DNA of 64,000 nucleotides from Ruegeria sp. THAF33. Its GTDB lineage: Bacteria > Pseudomonadota > Alphaproteobacteria > Rhodobacterales > Rhodobacteraceae. Below are positions 17,881-25,832 of the stretch, piece after piece. The translations under genes were made by a program, and so were the position numbers. Position 1 is the first letter of the stretch. The number at the start of each line of letters is the position of its first letter. The notes under the pieces are model-generated. The model searched no databases. It saw only the letters and a list, made by a program, of their open reading frames with translations, and was not told where the DNA came from. The DNA lies in the NCBI RefSeq assembly GCF_009363615.1, contig NZ_CP045384.1:1052501-1116500 (forward strand). The letters run 5' to 3'.

Positions 17881-18776
17881 TGCGTAAAGCGACCTTTATT
17901 CTGCCGATCGTTTTCATCGCGATTGTTGGTGTACTGTCTTCGATCTTTATCGTGGATGAACGTGAGCGCGCGTTGGTTCTGCAATTTGGCCGCGTTGTTG
18001 CGGTCAAGGAAGAGCCGGGTCTGGCGTTCAAGATCCCGCTGATTCAGGAAGTTGTCCGCTATGACGACCGGATCCTGTCCATCGACGTTCAGCCGTTGGA
18101 GGTTACGCCTCTGGATGATCGCCGACTGGTGGTTGATGCCTTCGCCCGCTATCGGATTTCTGATCTGGAACAGTTCCGTCAGGCCGTTGGTGTGGGTGGT
18201 ATTCCGGTCGCCGAAGACCGTCTGGATCGTATCCTGCGCGCTGAAACCCGCGAAGTACTGGGTTCGGTGTCCTCGCGTGACATCCTCAGTTCAGACCGTG
18301 CCGCGCTGATGCTGCGCATCCGCAACAGCGCGATTGCCGAGGCACGTGCGCTGGGCGTCAACGTGATCGACGTGCGCCTGAAGGCAACCGACCTGCCGCA
18401 GGCGAACCTTGAGGCAACCTTCGACCGGATGAAGGCTGAACGTGAACGTGAGGCGACCGACGAGCGCGCCCGCGGTAACGAAGCTGCACAACGTGTTCGC
18501 GCGCAGGCAGACCGTACCGTGGTCGAACTGGTCTCGGATGCCCGTCGTGAGGCGGAAATCATCCGCGGTGAAGCTGACGCCGAACGCAACGCGATCTTTG
18601 CCGAAGCGTATGGTGCAGACCCGGAGTTCTTCGAGTTCTACCGTTCGCTGACCGCGTATGAAAATGCGCTGCAAGGTGGTAATAGCTCATTGATACTGAG
18701 CCCGGATTCCGAGTTTTTCAACTACCTCGCTTCGCCAACCGGACGGCGGGCACCGGCGGCTGCGGCGTCTGAATAA
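17880..18776 (+). CDS. hflC: HflC, SPFH/band-7 membrane protease regulator
   Basis: A 298-residue partner of HflK. It has one N-terminal transmembrane helix (ILPIVFIAIVGVLSSIFIV, residues 6-24), then the SPFH domain (VDERERALVLQFGRVV, RISDLEQFRQAVG) and a long helical tail (RERATDERARGNEAAQRVRAQ region). Typical length. It is translationally coupled on both sides, to hflK by TGATG and to the DUF2065 gene by TAATG. Confidence 0.95.
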   Translation: MRKATFILPIVFIAIVGVLSSIFIVDERERALVLQFGRVVAVKEEPGLAFKIPLIQEVVRYDDRILSIDVQPLEVTPLDDRRLVVDAFARYRISDLEQFRQAVGVGGIPVAEDRLDRILRAETREVLGSVSSRDILSSDRAALMLRIRNSAIAEARALGVNVIDVRLKATDLPQANLEATFDRMKAEREREATDERARGNEAAQRVRAQADRTVVELVSDARREAEIIRGEADAERNAIFAEAYGADPEFFEFYRSLTAYENALQGGNSSLILSPDSEFFNYLASPTGRRAPAAAASE

Positions 18777-18970
18777 TGGGTATGATCCTTCTGGCTTTCG
18801 GGCTGGTACTGATTGTCGAGGGGCTGGCCTATGCGCTGGCCCCTTCGCTTATAGAGCGGATGCTTGAAGCCTTGCGGGACATGCCAGAGCAAGCCCGGCG
18901 CCTGGTCGGATTGCTATGCGTGATCAGCGGTTTGGTCCTGCTTTGGGGCGCGCAACAATTGGGATTTTGA
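18776..18970 (+). CDS. DUF2065 small membrane protein
   Basis: A 64-residue protein with two hydrophobic helices (MILLAFGLVLIVEGLAYAL and VGLLCVISGLVLLWGA) joined by a charged loop. This is the DUF2065 family, whose members regularly follow hflC. The start overlaps the hflC stop (TAATG). Its role is unknown; the constant position suggests an accessory part of the HflKC complex. Confidence 0.88.
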   Translation: MGMILLAFGLVLIVEGLAYALAPSLIERMLEALRDMPEQARRLVGLLCVISGLVLLWGAQQLGF

Positions 18971-19101
18971 CGCTGTGGTTTCACTTGCTGGTGATTTCGC
19001 TGCGATCCCGAGTTGCTCGTGGGGGCAAACTGACTACATTGGTTTGTAAGAAAGGCCGAGAACAAGCGGTCTTGGCGTGAATGTCGACAAGGAGAGCTCA
19101 A

Positions 19102-20595
19102 GTGCAGGCGAAAGCGCGCAGTGTATCCGTCCGGTGGGACGAAGTGAGTGTTTGGATGCGGCTGATGTGGCTGGCTTTTGCAGGTTCACTGCTGTTGCTG
19201 GCGCAATCGGTTGCAGCGCAGGCCAAAAGTGAAAGTCTGGCACCGCTGGCCGAGGAAATCAGCCCGGCGGTAGTGAACATTACCACCAGCACTTTGATCG
19301 AAGGCCAGACTGGACCGCAAGGTATTGTTCCTGAAGGCTCTCCGTTCGAGGATTTCTTTCGCGAGTTTCAGGATCGCAACGGTGACAACGGTGACAACGC
19401 GCCGCGCAGAAGTAACGCGCTGGGATCTGGGTTCGTGATCTCGGAAGATGGCTTTATCGTCACAAATAATCATGTGATTGCCGAAGCCGATGAGATACTT
19501 GTGGAATTCTTCCCCGGCGATGGCCAACCCAAGAAAGAGCTTGTGGCCAAGGTTATCGGAACGGATGAGAAAACCGATATCGCGCTGCTCAAGGTCGAGG
19601 CTTCGGGCCCACTGAAATACGTGAAATTCGGCGACAGCGACGTAGCGCGTGTGGGTGACTGGGTTATCGCCATGGGCAACCCGCTTGGGCAAGGCTTTTC
19701 GGTATCGGCAGGGATCGTTTCAGCCCGCAACCGAGCGCTGAGCGGAACCTATGACGATTACATTCAAACGGACGCGGCGATCAACCGGGGCAACTCGGGC
19801 GGGCCGCTGTTCAACATGGACGGCGAAGTGATCGGTGTGAACACCGCAATTCTGTCGCCCAACGGCGGTTCGATCGGCATTGGTTTCTCGATGGCGTCGA
19901 ATGTTGTCGTAAAGGTCGTGGATCAACTGCGCAAATATGGCGAGACCCGCCGCGGGTGGTTGGGCGTCCGTATTCAGGACGTAACCGAGGACATGGCCGA
20001 GGCTATGGGCCTGGAAAAGCCGGGCGGGGCGCTGATCAGCGATGTACCGGATGGCCCCGCCAAGGAAGCTGGGTTGAAGGCGGGTGACGTGATCCTCAGC
20101 TTTGATGGCGTCGAGGTGGAAGACACGCGAGGTCTGGTGCGTCAGGTCGGTGAAGCAGAAGTTGGCAAGTCGGTCAGAGTGGTCGTGCACCGCGACGGCG
20201 GAACCCAGACCGTACTTGTGACACTGGGGCGTCGGGAAGATGCGGAACGCGCTGACACTGGCGAGGAGGAACCGCAGGAAGCTCCGATCGAAGAGAACGC
20301 GGATATTCTGGGCCTGACGATTTCCCCCCTGACCGATACGCTGCGTGCAGATTTGGGTCTGGATGGTGATGCAGACGGCCTTGTGATTACAGATGTCGAT
20401 GAAGCATCTGAGGCGTATGCCAAGGGAATGCGGGCAGGTGATCTGATCACCGAAGCAGGCCAGCAAAAGGTGGAAACCATCGGAGATCTTGAAGCCCGCA
20501 TGGAAGAATCGCGCGAAGCTGGTCGCAAGTCTCTGCTGCTGTTGGTGCGCAGGGGCGGCGATCCGCGTTTTGTGGCGCTGAGCCTCGAGAACTGA
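19102..20595 (+). CDS. Deg/HtrA-family periplasmic serine protease
   Basis: A 497-residue Do-like protease that degrades or refolds damaged envelope proteins. The triad is His124 (VTNNHVIAEADE), Asp159 (KTDIALLKVEA) and Ser232 (NRGNSGGPLFN). Two PDZ domains follow, from about residue 285 (GWLGVRIQDVTEDMAEAMG) and 400 (LGLTISPLTDTLRADLGLD). A signal peptide is present (RLMWLAFAGSLLLLAQSV, cut after AQA). Start is the GTG at 19102: AAGGAG lies 7 bases upstream, whereas the ATG 21 bases earlier overlaps that site and a later ATG at 19156 has no good site. That gives an unusually long, charged n-region. It follows hflKC-DUF2065 by 131 bp and ends in a terminator. Confidence 0.93.
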   Translation: MQAKARSVSVRWDEVSVWMRLMWLAFAGSLLLLAQSVAAQAKSESLAPLAEEISPAVVNITTSTLIEGQTGPQGIVPEGSPFEDFFREFQDRNGDNGDNAPRRSNALGSGFVISEDGFIVTNNHVIAEADEILVEFFPGDGQPKKELVAKVIGTDEKTDIALLKVEASGPLKYVKFGDSDVARVGDWVIAMGNPLGQGFSVSAGIVSARNRALSGTYDDYIQTDAAINRGNSGGPLFNMDGEVIGVNTAILSPNGGSIGIGFSMASNVVVKVVDQLRKYGETRRGWLGVRIQDVTEDMAEAMGLEKPGGALISDVPDGPAKEAGLKAGDVILSFDGVEVEDTRGLVRQVGEAEVGKSVRVVVHRDGGTQTVLVTLGRREDAERADTGEEEPQEAPIEENADILGLTISPLTDTLRADLGLDGDADGLVITDVDEASEAYAKGMRAGDLITEAGQQKVETIGDLEARMEESREAGRKSLLLLVRRGGDPRFVALSLEN

Positions 20596-20602
20596 TTGAA
20601 CA

Positions 20603-20630
20603 GGCCGGGAAACCCTCCCGGCCTTTTTTT
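20603..20630 (+). terminator. Rho-independent terminator after the Deg protease gene
   Basis: Stem GGCCGGGA / TCCCGGCC around a short AACCC-type loop, followed by seven T residues, 8 bp after the stop codon. Confidence 0.9.
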
Positions 20631-20662
20631 ATTGCGGGCCAGACCGGGTATCACTGATGCGC

Positions 20663-20700
20663 CAAAAAAATGAGCCATACGCAGTGATTGCGTATGGCTC
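20663..20700 (-). terminator. Rho-independent terminator, minus strand, downstream of the Crp/Fnr gene
   Basis: On the minus strand an 11-bp perfect stem (GAGCCATACGC / GCGTATGGCTC, 7-base loop) is followed by ATTTTTTT. It lies about 115 bp past the Crp/Fnr stop codon, so a structured RNA segment is transcribed between the two. Confidence 0.88.
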
Positions 20701-20795
20701 AGATACAGGGAGAGGTCAGTGGACAGATATCGGGGATGATTCTCTGACCTCCTACGGTAACAATCTCACGGTAGGTCAAAGCGTAATTGATGGTC
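20701..20795 (-). ncRNA. Candidate small RNA or structured 3' UTR after the Crp/Fnr gene
   Basis: Read on the minus strand, this segment has a weak CCTAC / GTAGG hairpin with an ACGGTA direct repeat, then a GAGGTCAG / CTGACCTC stem, then the strong terminator at 20663-20700. No open frame of note fits in it. It may be a processed 3' UTR RNA or have its own start; no clean promoter is seen. Confidence 0.35.
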
Positions 20796-20811
20796 TGTGA
20801 ACCAGATCACA
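20796..20811. promoter_or_regulatory. TGTGA-N6-TCACA, textbook CRP-site core
   Basis: A perfect TGTGA-ACCAGA-TCACA lies 6 bp beyond the stop codon of the Crp/Fnr-family gene, between it and the candidate small RNA. It equals the E. coli CRP core, but whether this organism's Crp-like proteins read that motif is not known, and a chance match is possible. Confidence 0.3.
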
Positions 20812-20816
20812 CCGGA

Positions 20817-21485
20817 TCAAATAAGATCTGAATCAGCCAATTCTCGCAGGGCTTCAAAGTCTTGGATCAGCAAACCACCTCGAGAGGCTTCGACCATGTT
20901 GTCGCGTTTCCAGATCGAGATGGTTTTGGATACTGCCTCGCGTGTGGCACCGACAAATTCGGCCAGTTCGCTCTGCGACAGGGTGATGCGCGCGGTCGGG
21001 TCGTCCTGTAAACTGGACAGGTGCAGCAGCTTGCGGGCCAGCCGAATAGGCATGGGCAGAAAGACCTGCTCGTTCAATTGCAATCCCATCCATCGCATCC
21101 GCAATCCGGCCAGACGGATCATATCCACGGCCAGATCAGGCTGTTGCCTGATCTGGTTCATAACGTCGTTGCGGCGCACACGCAGTACACGCGACTTTTC
21201 GGCCGCCGCAATGGTGGCCGTACGCGGACCATTGTCGAACAACGCGATTTCACCGAAGACTTCGCCGGGGCGCATCAAGGTAAGTGTCAGTTTGCGGCCG
21301 CTCATTGCCAGAAAGGAAACCTCTAACGTGCCTTCCAAAATGGCATAGAGAGAGTCGCCCTCGTCACCTTGTTCAAAAAGTATTTCACCTTGGGACAGAG
21401 ATATTTCGGTCGCCTGCGCCGAAAGCATTTCTCTGAGCCCGTCGGAAGCTTCGGCAAGGAAGCCGCTGGTGGGAAAGGCCGTCAT
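20817..21485 (-). CDS. Crp/Fnr-family transcription regulator
   Basis: A 222-residue regulator with a cyclic-nucleotide-binding-type sensor domain (residues about 20-120: ILFEQGDEGDSLYAILEGTL, RPGEVFGEIALFDNGPRTAT) and a C-terminal winged helix (TLSQSELAEFVGATREAVSK, recognition helix TREAVSKTI). No N-terminal cysteine cluster is seen, so it is not an oxygen-sensing Fnr; the RTAT segment in the phosphate cassette leaves cyclic nucleotide binding plausible. Start: ATG at 21485 fits the family start; an in-frame ATG 54 bases upstream also exists and neither has a strong ribosome site. It follows yciB on the same strand by 115 bp. Confidence 0.9.
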   Translation of the reverse strand: MTAFPTSGFLAEASDGLREMLSAQATEISLSQGEILFEQGDEGDSLYAILEGTLEVSFLAMSGRKLTLTLMRPGEVFGEIALFDNGPRTATIAAAEKSRVLRVRRNDVMNQIRQQPDLAVDMIRLAGLRMRWMGLQLNEQVFLPMPIRLARKLLHLSSLQDDPTARITLSQSELAEFVGATREAVSKTISIWKRDNMVEASRGGLLIQDFEALRELADSDLI

Positions 21486-21600
21486 GTATGCACCGATCTT
21501 GGGCAGGGTATGAGAGTGGGTGGTGGCACAACTTCCCATAGCTGGGCGCTCAAGCCAAGAATTTTGTTTGTTTTGGCAGGTCTGGCGGGTGTAAAGGCCG

Positions 21601-22206
21601 CTATTTCTGCTCGGGATCGTCCATATAGCGTTGCAGAATGCTGAACTGAAGCATCAGGAAGGCCATCAGCGCGATGGGAAAGCCGAAGGTCTCGATCTTG
21701 ACCCACAGATCCGTCGACATGGTGCGCCAGACGAATTCGTTTGCGGCGGCCAGAACGGCGAAACAAGCACACAGACGGCGCGTGAGTATCATCCAGCCTT
21801 CGTGTTTCATCGGCAGCATTTCGTCCAGAACATAGGCCAGGTAGGATTTCTTTTGCATCAGACCGATGCCGAGGATCAGGGCAAACAGACCATAGACAAG
21901 TGTGGTTTTCATCTTGAAGAACCGCTCGTCGTTGAACCAGGCTGTGAGACCGCCGAAGAAAATCACCATGATGGCCGTGAAGATCTGCATCCGGCTGAGT
22001 TTGCCGGTCAAATACCATAGGATACCCATTGCCCCCAGCATCAGGGGGACAAAGATAATCGTGGCGATAATAAAGCCGGAATACTCGATGCCGCCGATCA
22101 GAAAGCTGTCGTCGCGCAGGCGCAGGTAGATGAAGAAGAAGGCCAGCGGGGGGCCAAGTTCCAGAACCTGTTTCAGAAACGGGTTGATGTCTTTTTTGCC
22201 TGTCAT
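21601..22206 (-). CDS. ispZ: Inner membrane septation protein A (YciB/IspZ)
   Basis: A 201-residue polytopic inner-membrane protein with five to six helices (LELGPPLAFFFIYL, IIATIIFVPLMLGAMGIL, IFTAIMVIFFGGLTAWF). The NDERFFKMKTTLVYGLFALIL stretch is the family signature. Members affect septation and envelope integrity; the mechanism is unknown. The start at 22206 has AGGAAG upstream. It lies 16 bp after the EamA gene and belongs to the ftsY-EamA-yciB run. Confidence 0.92.
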   Translation of the reverse strand: MTGKKDINPFLKQVLELGPPLAFFFIYLRLRDDSFLIGGIEYSGFIIATIIFVPLMLGAMGILWYLTGKLSRMQIFTAIMVIFFGGLTAWFNDERFFKMKTTLVYGLFALILGIGLMQKKSYLAYVLDEMLPMKHEGWMILTRRLCACFAVLAAANEFVWRTMSTDLWVKIETFGFPIALMAFLMLQFSILQRYMDDPEQK

Positions 22207-22222
22207 CTGTACTTCCTGCTGC

Positions 22223-23125
22223 TTATCCGCCCATTTCAACTATTACGGCGCCAAGTGCAATCAATGCCATCAGGGCAATGCGTCTTGGGCCAACCGTTTC
22301 CTTTAGCACAAGCCAGCCGATCAGCGCAGCGAAGACTGTTGAGGTTTCGCGCAGAACGGCTGCTTCACCGACTTTGTCCAGCCGGGTGGCCAGCATGATC
22401 GCCCCGAAGGACAAAGGGGCGATGATACCGCCAGCGAGGCCGCGCAACATCAGCGGGCCAGGCGCAGGTCTGTGCGCCATCGCGCGCCACCTGAGAAATG
22501 CGTAGATCGGCATGGCCGCGCCGTCGATCATGAAGAACCAGGCCAGAAAGGTGAACGGATCGGCGGTGGCGCGAATGCCATAGGCGTCATAGGTGGTGTA
22601 CAGGGCCACAAACAGGCCAGTGATGATCGCCAGTGTCAGCGCGATGCCCAGCGTATCCCTGTTGGTTTCCAGGAACCTGAAGTTGTAGGCAGCCAACCCA
22701 AATATCCCCGCCAGCAAGGTGGCCACGCCCAGCCATTGAACGGCCAAGAATGTTTCGCCGAACAGAAGATAGGCACCGATGACGGTGAACAGCGGACCCG
22801 TCCCGCGCACCACCGGATAGACGACGGTGTAAGAGCCTTTGGTGTATGCCATGGCTTGCAGGGTCTTGTAGGCGATGTGGATCAGCCAGACGAGCGCGAA
22901 GATCGGCCACATATGAGGTTCGGGCCAGGGCACCACGAAAAAGGCGAAGGGGGCGGCCATGAGGCAATAGCAGGCGTCGATCGCGCCGCGGGACAGCCAC
23001 GGGTCATGCCTGCCTTTTTGCAATGCCCCGAAGACGGCGTGCAGGAACGCCGCCATCAAAGCCAGCGCCAATGCCAGCTGGTGTCCGGCTTCGGTGCCTT
23101 CGAGAGAGATCAGCCAGTCGCTCAA
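22223..23125 (-). CDS. EamA/DMT-family membrane permease
   Basis: A 300-residue inner-membrane protein with ten hydrophobic helices in two EamA repeats; the segments SYTVVYPVVRGTGPLFTVIG and GEAAVLRETSTVFAALIGWL end the two halves. The substrate is unknown. A TTG at 23125 is chosen as start because AAAAGG lies 9 bases upstream; extending to an ATG at 23179 would make the first residues (WGADSPPPSPLRKR) translated copy B of the extragenic repeat, which is unlikely to be coding. It stands between ftsY and yciB. Confidence 0.85.
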   Translation of the reverse strand: MSDWLISLEGTEAGHQLALALALMAAFLHAVFGALQKGRHDPWLSRGAIDACYCLMAAPFAFFVVPWPEPHMWPIFALVWLIHIAYKTLQAMAYTKGSYTVVYPVVRGTGPLFTVIGAYLLFGETFLAVQWLGVATLLAGIFGLAAYNFRFLETNRDTLGIALTLAIITGLFVALYTTYDAYGIRATADPFTFLAWFFMIDGAAMPIYAFLRWRAMAHRPAPGPLMLRGLAGGIIAPLSFGAIMLATRLDKVGEAAVLRETSTVFAALIGWLVLKETVGPRRIALMALIALGAVIVEMGG

Positions 23126-23153
23126 ATACGCGGACCTTTTGCGGAGCGGAGAA

Positions 23154-23211
23154 GGTGGGGGGCTGTCTGCCCCCCACACCCCCCGAGGATATTTGGGGCC
23201 AGATGAAGCCT
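23154..23211 (+). repeat. Dispersed extragenic repeat, copy B
   Basis: A perfect hairpin (GTGGGGGG / CCCCCCAC) followed by CCCCCCGAGGATATTTGG and GGCCAGATGAA. It occupies almost the whole 90-bp gap between the ends of ftsY and the EamA gene and has the same order of parts as the copies at 6371 and 28663. Confidence 0.75.
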
Positions 23212-23215
23212 GGGA

Positions 23216-24355
23216 TCAGCCTTTGTCGAGACCGGTGAGGGCGGCGGCGAATTCTTCGGGGTCGAAAGGGGCAAGGTCGTCGATCTGTTCGCCGACGCCG
23301 ATCGCGTGGATGGGCAACCCGAATTTGTCTGCCAGGGCAACAAGAACACCGCCCTTGGCCGTGCCATCCAGCTTGGTCATGACCAAACCGGAAACGTCCG
23401 CCAGATTGCGGAACGTTTCCACCTGGCTCAGCGCGTTCTGTCCGGTGGTGGCGTCGAGTACGAGCAAGGTGTTGTGTGGAGCAGTGTCATCAACCTTGCG
23501 GATGACGCGGACGATTTTGGCCAGTTCCTCCATCAGGTCGGTGCGGTTTTGCAGGCGGCCCGCCGTATCAATCATCAGCAGATCGGCGCCCTCTGCCTGT
23601 GCACGGGTCAGCGCGTCAAAGGCGAGGCTGGCGGGGTCCGAGCCTTCGGGGGCGGTCAGCACCGGAACTCCGGCGCGATCACCCCAGACCTGCAACTGTT
23701 CCACGGCCGCAGCACGGAAAGTATCGCCGGCGGCGATGACGACCTTTTTGCCGGCCTCTTTGAACTGGCTGGCCAGTTTTCCAATTGTCGTGGTTTTGCC
23801 CGAGCCGTTGACGCCGACGACCAGCACCACTTGTGGCCGTTTGGGATAGATCGGCAGAGGCTTGGCCACAGGCTCCATCACGCGGGCGATTTCTTGTGCC
23901 AGAAGTTGCTTGATCTCTGTGGTCGACAGTTTGCGGCCAAAGCGGCCCTCAGCCATGTTCGACGTGACACGCAAGGCCGTGTCGACGCCCATGTCCGAGG
24001 CGATCAGCAGCTCTTCGAGCTGCTCCAGCATGTCATCGTCCAGGGTGCGGCGCATTTCCGTGATGGCGCCTCGATTGAACAGGCGGTTCAGGATACCCTT
24101 GGATTCCGGTATTTCCGGCGGCGGAGCGACAGGCGTGGGGTCAGCCGGGATCGGTGGCGGCGGTTCAACCGGTTGCGGTGCCGGGGCAGGCTCTGGCACT
24201 TCTGGAACGGGTTGCGGATCGGGCTGCGGCTGGGGGATCACCGGGTCCGGAGCCGCCGTTTCCTCGCCGCCATCCTCGACGATGGCTTCCAGCCCTTCTT
24301 CAAGACGAGATGAAGATTTGAACAGCTTGTCCTTTAGCTTTGAGAAAAACGCCAT
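23216..24355 (-). CDS. ftsY: Signal recognition particle receptor FtsY
   Basis: A 379-residue SRP receptor that docks ribosome-nascent-chain complexes at the inner membrane. The N-terminus carries a basic amphipathic helix (AFFSKLKDKLFKSSSRLEE) for membrane contact, then a Pro-rich linker (about 35-85), then the NG GTPase domain: P-loop GVNGSGKTTT at 181-190, DTFRAAAVEQLQVW, DTAGRLQN and TKLDGTAKGG. Full length for an alphaproteobacterial FtsY. It heads the minus-strand ftsY-EamA-yciB group. Confidence 0.96.
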   Translation of the reverse strand: MAFFSKLKDKLFKSSSRLEEGLEAIVEDGGEETAAPDPVIPQPQPDPQPVPEVPEPAPAPQPVEPPPPIPADPTPVAPPPEIPESKGILNRLFNRGAITEMRRTLDDDMLEQLEELLIASDMGVDTALRVTSNMAEGRFGRKLSTTEIKQLLAQEIARVMEPVAKPLPIYPKRPQVVLVVGVNGSGKTTTIGKLASQFKEAGKKVVIAAGDTFRAAAVEQLQVWGDRAGVPVLTAPEGSDPASLAFDALTRAQAEGADLLMIDTAGRLQNRTDLMEELAKIVRVIRKVDDTAPHNTLLVLDATTGQNALSQVETFRNLADVSGLVMTKLDGTAKGGVLVALADKFGLPIHAIGVGEQIDDLAPFDPEEFAAALTGLDKG

Positions 24356-24413
24356 ACTTGGTCTCCACAGGTGTTCCCTTCACCTAATGCGGATTTGCGG
24401 CAGTTGCAAAGGG

Positions 24414-25052
24414 TCACGCAAACGCAAGGACAAAGCCAAGCTGAGCACCCCAGTAAAGGGGCCACACAAGATAGGGCGTCACCTTGAGGGCCGGATGGTG
24501 CCGCGGCAGCAGGAACTTCTCGGTTGCGAGGATCAGATCTGACGCGATGAAGGCCATTGCGGCGGGAAAGGTCCACCGAAGGGGACCGGCATCCGGCAGT
24601 GCCAGCACCGTGATCCCCATGCCAAGAATGATGGGGATATAGGCCAGAACGGGCCCCTTCAGGTCTCCGGCGCGGGGCGCAAGCAATGTGGCCATGATGA
24701 TGCCCAGAATGATCAAGGACCATACAATCGCAGGCGCGCTGAGGATCAGCCCGGCAGAACTGATCGGCAATGTCAGGAACAGAGCGATATAGGCCAGATG
24801 CCCGGCGGCAAATGCGGCGATGCCCGTCATGAAGGTGGCATCTGTTTCGCGCGACAGCAGCGCGTCGCCTGTCGCACAAAGAGCAAGCGCAAGAACCAAG
24901 AGCCAAGGCCCACCGTTCATGATGGCCGTGACCGCCAATAGGGCGACCGATGCGGTTTTCAGTACAGTGCGCAAAGAACCGGCGGGCCGGGAGGTCAGTG
25001 GCAGGTACCCAAGGGCACAGCCAAAGGCGATCCAGAACATTAGGGTTGTCAT
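24414..25052 (-). CDS. Lysoplasmalogenase (YhhN/TMEM86) family membrane protein
   Basis: A 212-residue protein that is almost all hydrophobic, with seven to eight helices. It shows the YhhN family pattern: ALALCATGDALLSR with the conserved GD pair, AFAAGHLAYIALFL, and a late AAMAFIASDLILATEKF Ser-Asp motif. Animal homologues hydrolyse the vinyl-ether bond of lysoplasmalogens; the bacterial role is unclear. Start at 25052 follows AAGGAG. A 58-bp gap separates its stop from the ftsY start. Confidence 0.85.
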   Translation of the reverse strand: MTTLMFWIAFGCALGYLPLTSRPAGSLRTVLKTASVALLAVTAIMNGGPWLLVLALALCATGDALLSRETDATFMTGIAAFAAGHLAYIALFLTLPISSAGLILSAPAIVWSLIILGIIMATLLAPRAGDLKGPVLAYIPIILGMGITVLALPDAGPLRWTFPAAMAFIASDLILATEKFLLPRHHPALKVTPYLVWPLYWGAQLGFVLAFA

Positions 25053-25192
25053 GTCATCTCCTTGCCGGTTCAGAATAATCTGATCTGGGGCGTGGCGTGA
25101 AATCAACCGCTTACGTTGAGTTAAGCGCCTTGTGATGACCCCGATCCAACAGGCGAATGGCATGACCGAAACGCTTCTGACAAAATGGAAGC

Positions 25193-25588
25193 ATGTTCAG
25201 GTTCCTGATGATTCTCGTGACTATTGCCGCACATTCCGTGGCGGCACAAACGCCTCTGTCTGGCTCGGAGTTCGACAAGTATACGCAGGGCAAAACTCTA
25301 TTTTACGGGTTCGAAGGTCAGATTTACGGGGTGGAGCGGTATCTTCCGAACCGTCGTGTGATTTGGTCTTTTCTCGACGGGAATTGCAAGGAAGGTATCT
25401 GGTATCAGCAGGGTGAGCAGATCTGCTTTGTCTACGAAGACAGGCTGGATCCGCAATGCTGGGTTTTCACTCAATCCGGTGGCGGTTTGATTGCGCAGTT
25501 CGAAGGCAATCCGCAAGCGACCGAGCTGTATGAGGCCGAGGACCTTGGGGAAGAAATGGTTTGTTACGGGCCGGACGTTGGCGTTTGA
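25193..25588 (+). CDS. Small exported protein of unknown function
   Basis: A 131-residue protein not recognised as any named family. A signal peptide is clear (MFRFLMILVTIAAHSVAAQ, cut near residue 18). The mature part is acidic with four to five cysteines (DGNCKEGIW, QICFVYED, PQCWVFTQ, MVCYGPD), consistent with disulfides in the periplasm. It stands alone, divergent from the YhhN-family gene, and its stop abuts the GST remnant on the other strand. Confidence 0.75.
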   Translation: MFRFLMILVTIAAHSVAAQTPLSGSEFDKYTQGKTLFYGFEGQIYGVERYLPNRRVIWSFLDGNCKEGIWYQQGEQICFVYEDRLDPQCWVFTQSGGGLIAQFEGNPQATELYEAEDLGEEMVCYGPDVGV

Positions 25589-25812
25589 TCAGTTGGCGCG
25601 CAGCTCATCATAATCGATCATAACATGGGTTTGGTAAGCCGTCCTGTCCGTCAACCCTTCATGATAGCGGCGCAAACTGCGCAGTGATGCGCGCGAAATA
25701 TCGATGTCATAGTAGCGATAGAGTATGTGTCCCAACTGGATATCGGCCAAAGTCAGGCAGGAACCGCACAGGAAAGCGTTTTCAGAAAGTTGCGCATCGG
25801 CGATTGTCACGG
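25589..25812 (-). pseudogene. C-terminal remnant of a glutathione S-transferase
   Basis: About 74 codons encode a GST C-terminal helical domain (ENAFLCGSCLTLADIQLGHI, LYRYYDIDISRASLRSLRRY, YQTHVMIDYDEL) ending in a normal stop. No thioredoxin-like N-terminal half precedes it: upstream in this frame is the antisense of the xseA end. LCGSCLTLADI corresponds to the usual FxxGxxLTxADI core. It reads as a deletion relic next to xseA, not a working gene. Confidence 0.75.
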
Positions 25813-25832
25813 CCCCAGATGGTGAGCATGGC

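Noticed and set aside
20796..20811. Calling the TGTGA-N6-TCACA motif a proven CRP site
   Set aside because: The consensus is from E. coli; the DNA specificity of the local Crp/Fnr protein is unknown, so it is listed only as a low-confidence site.
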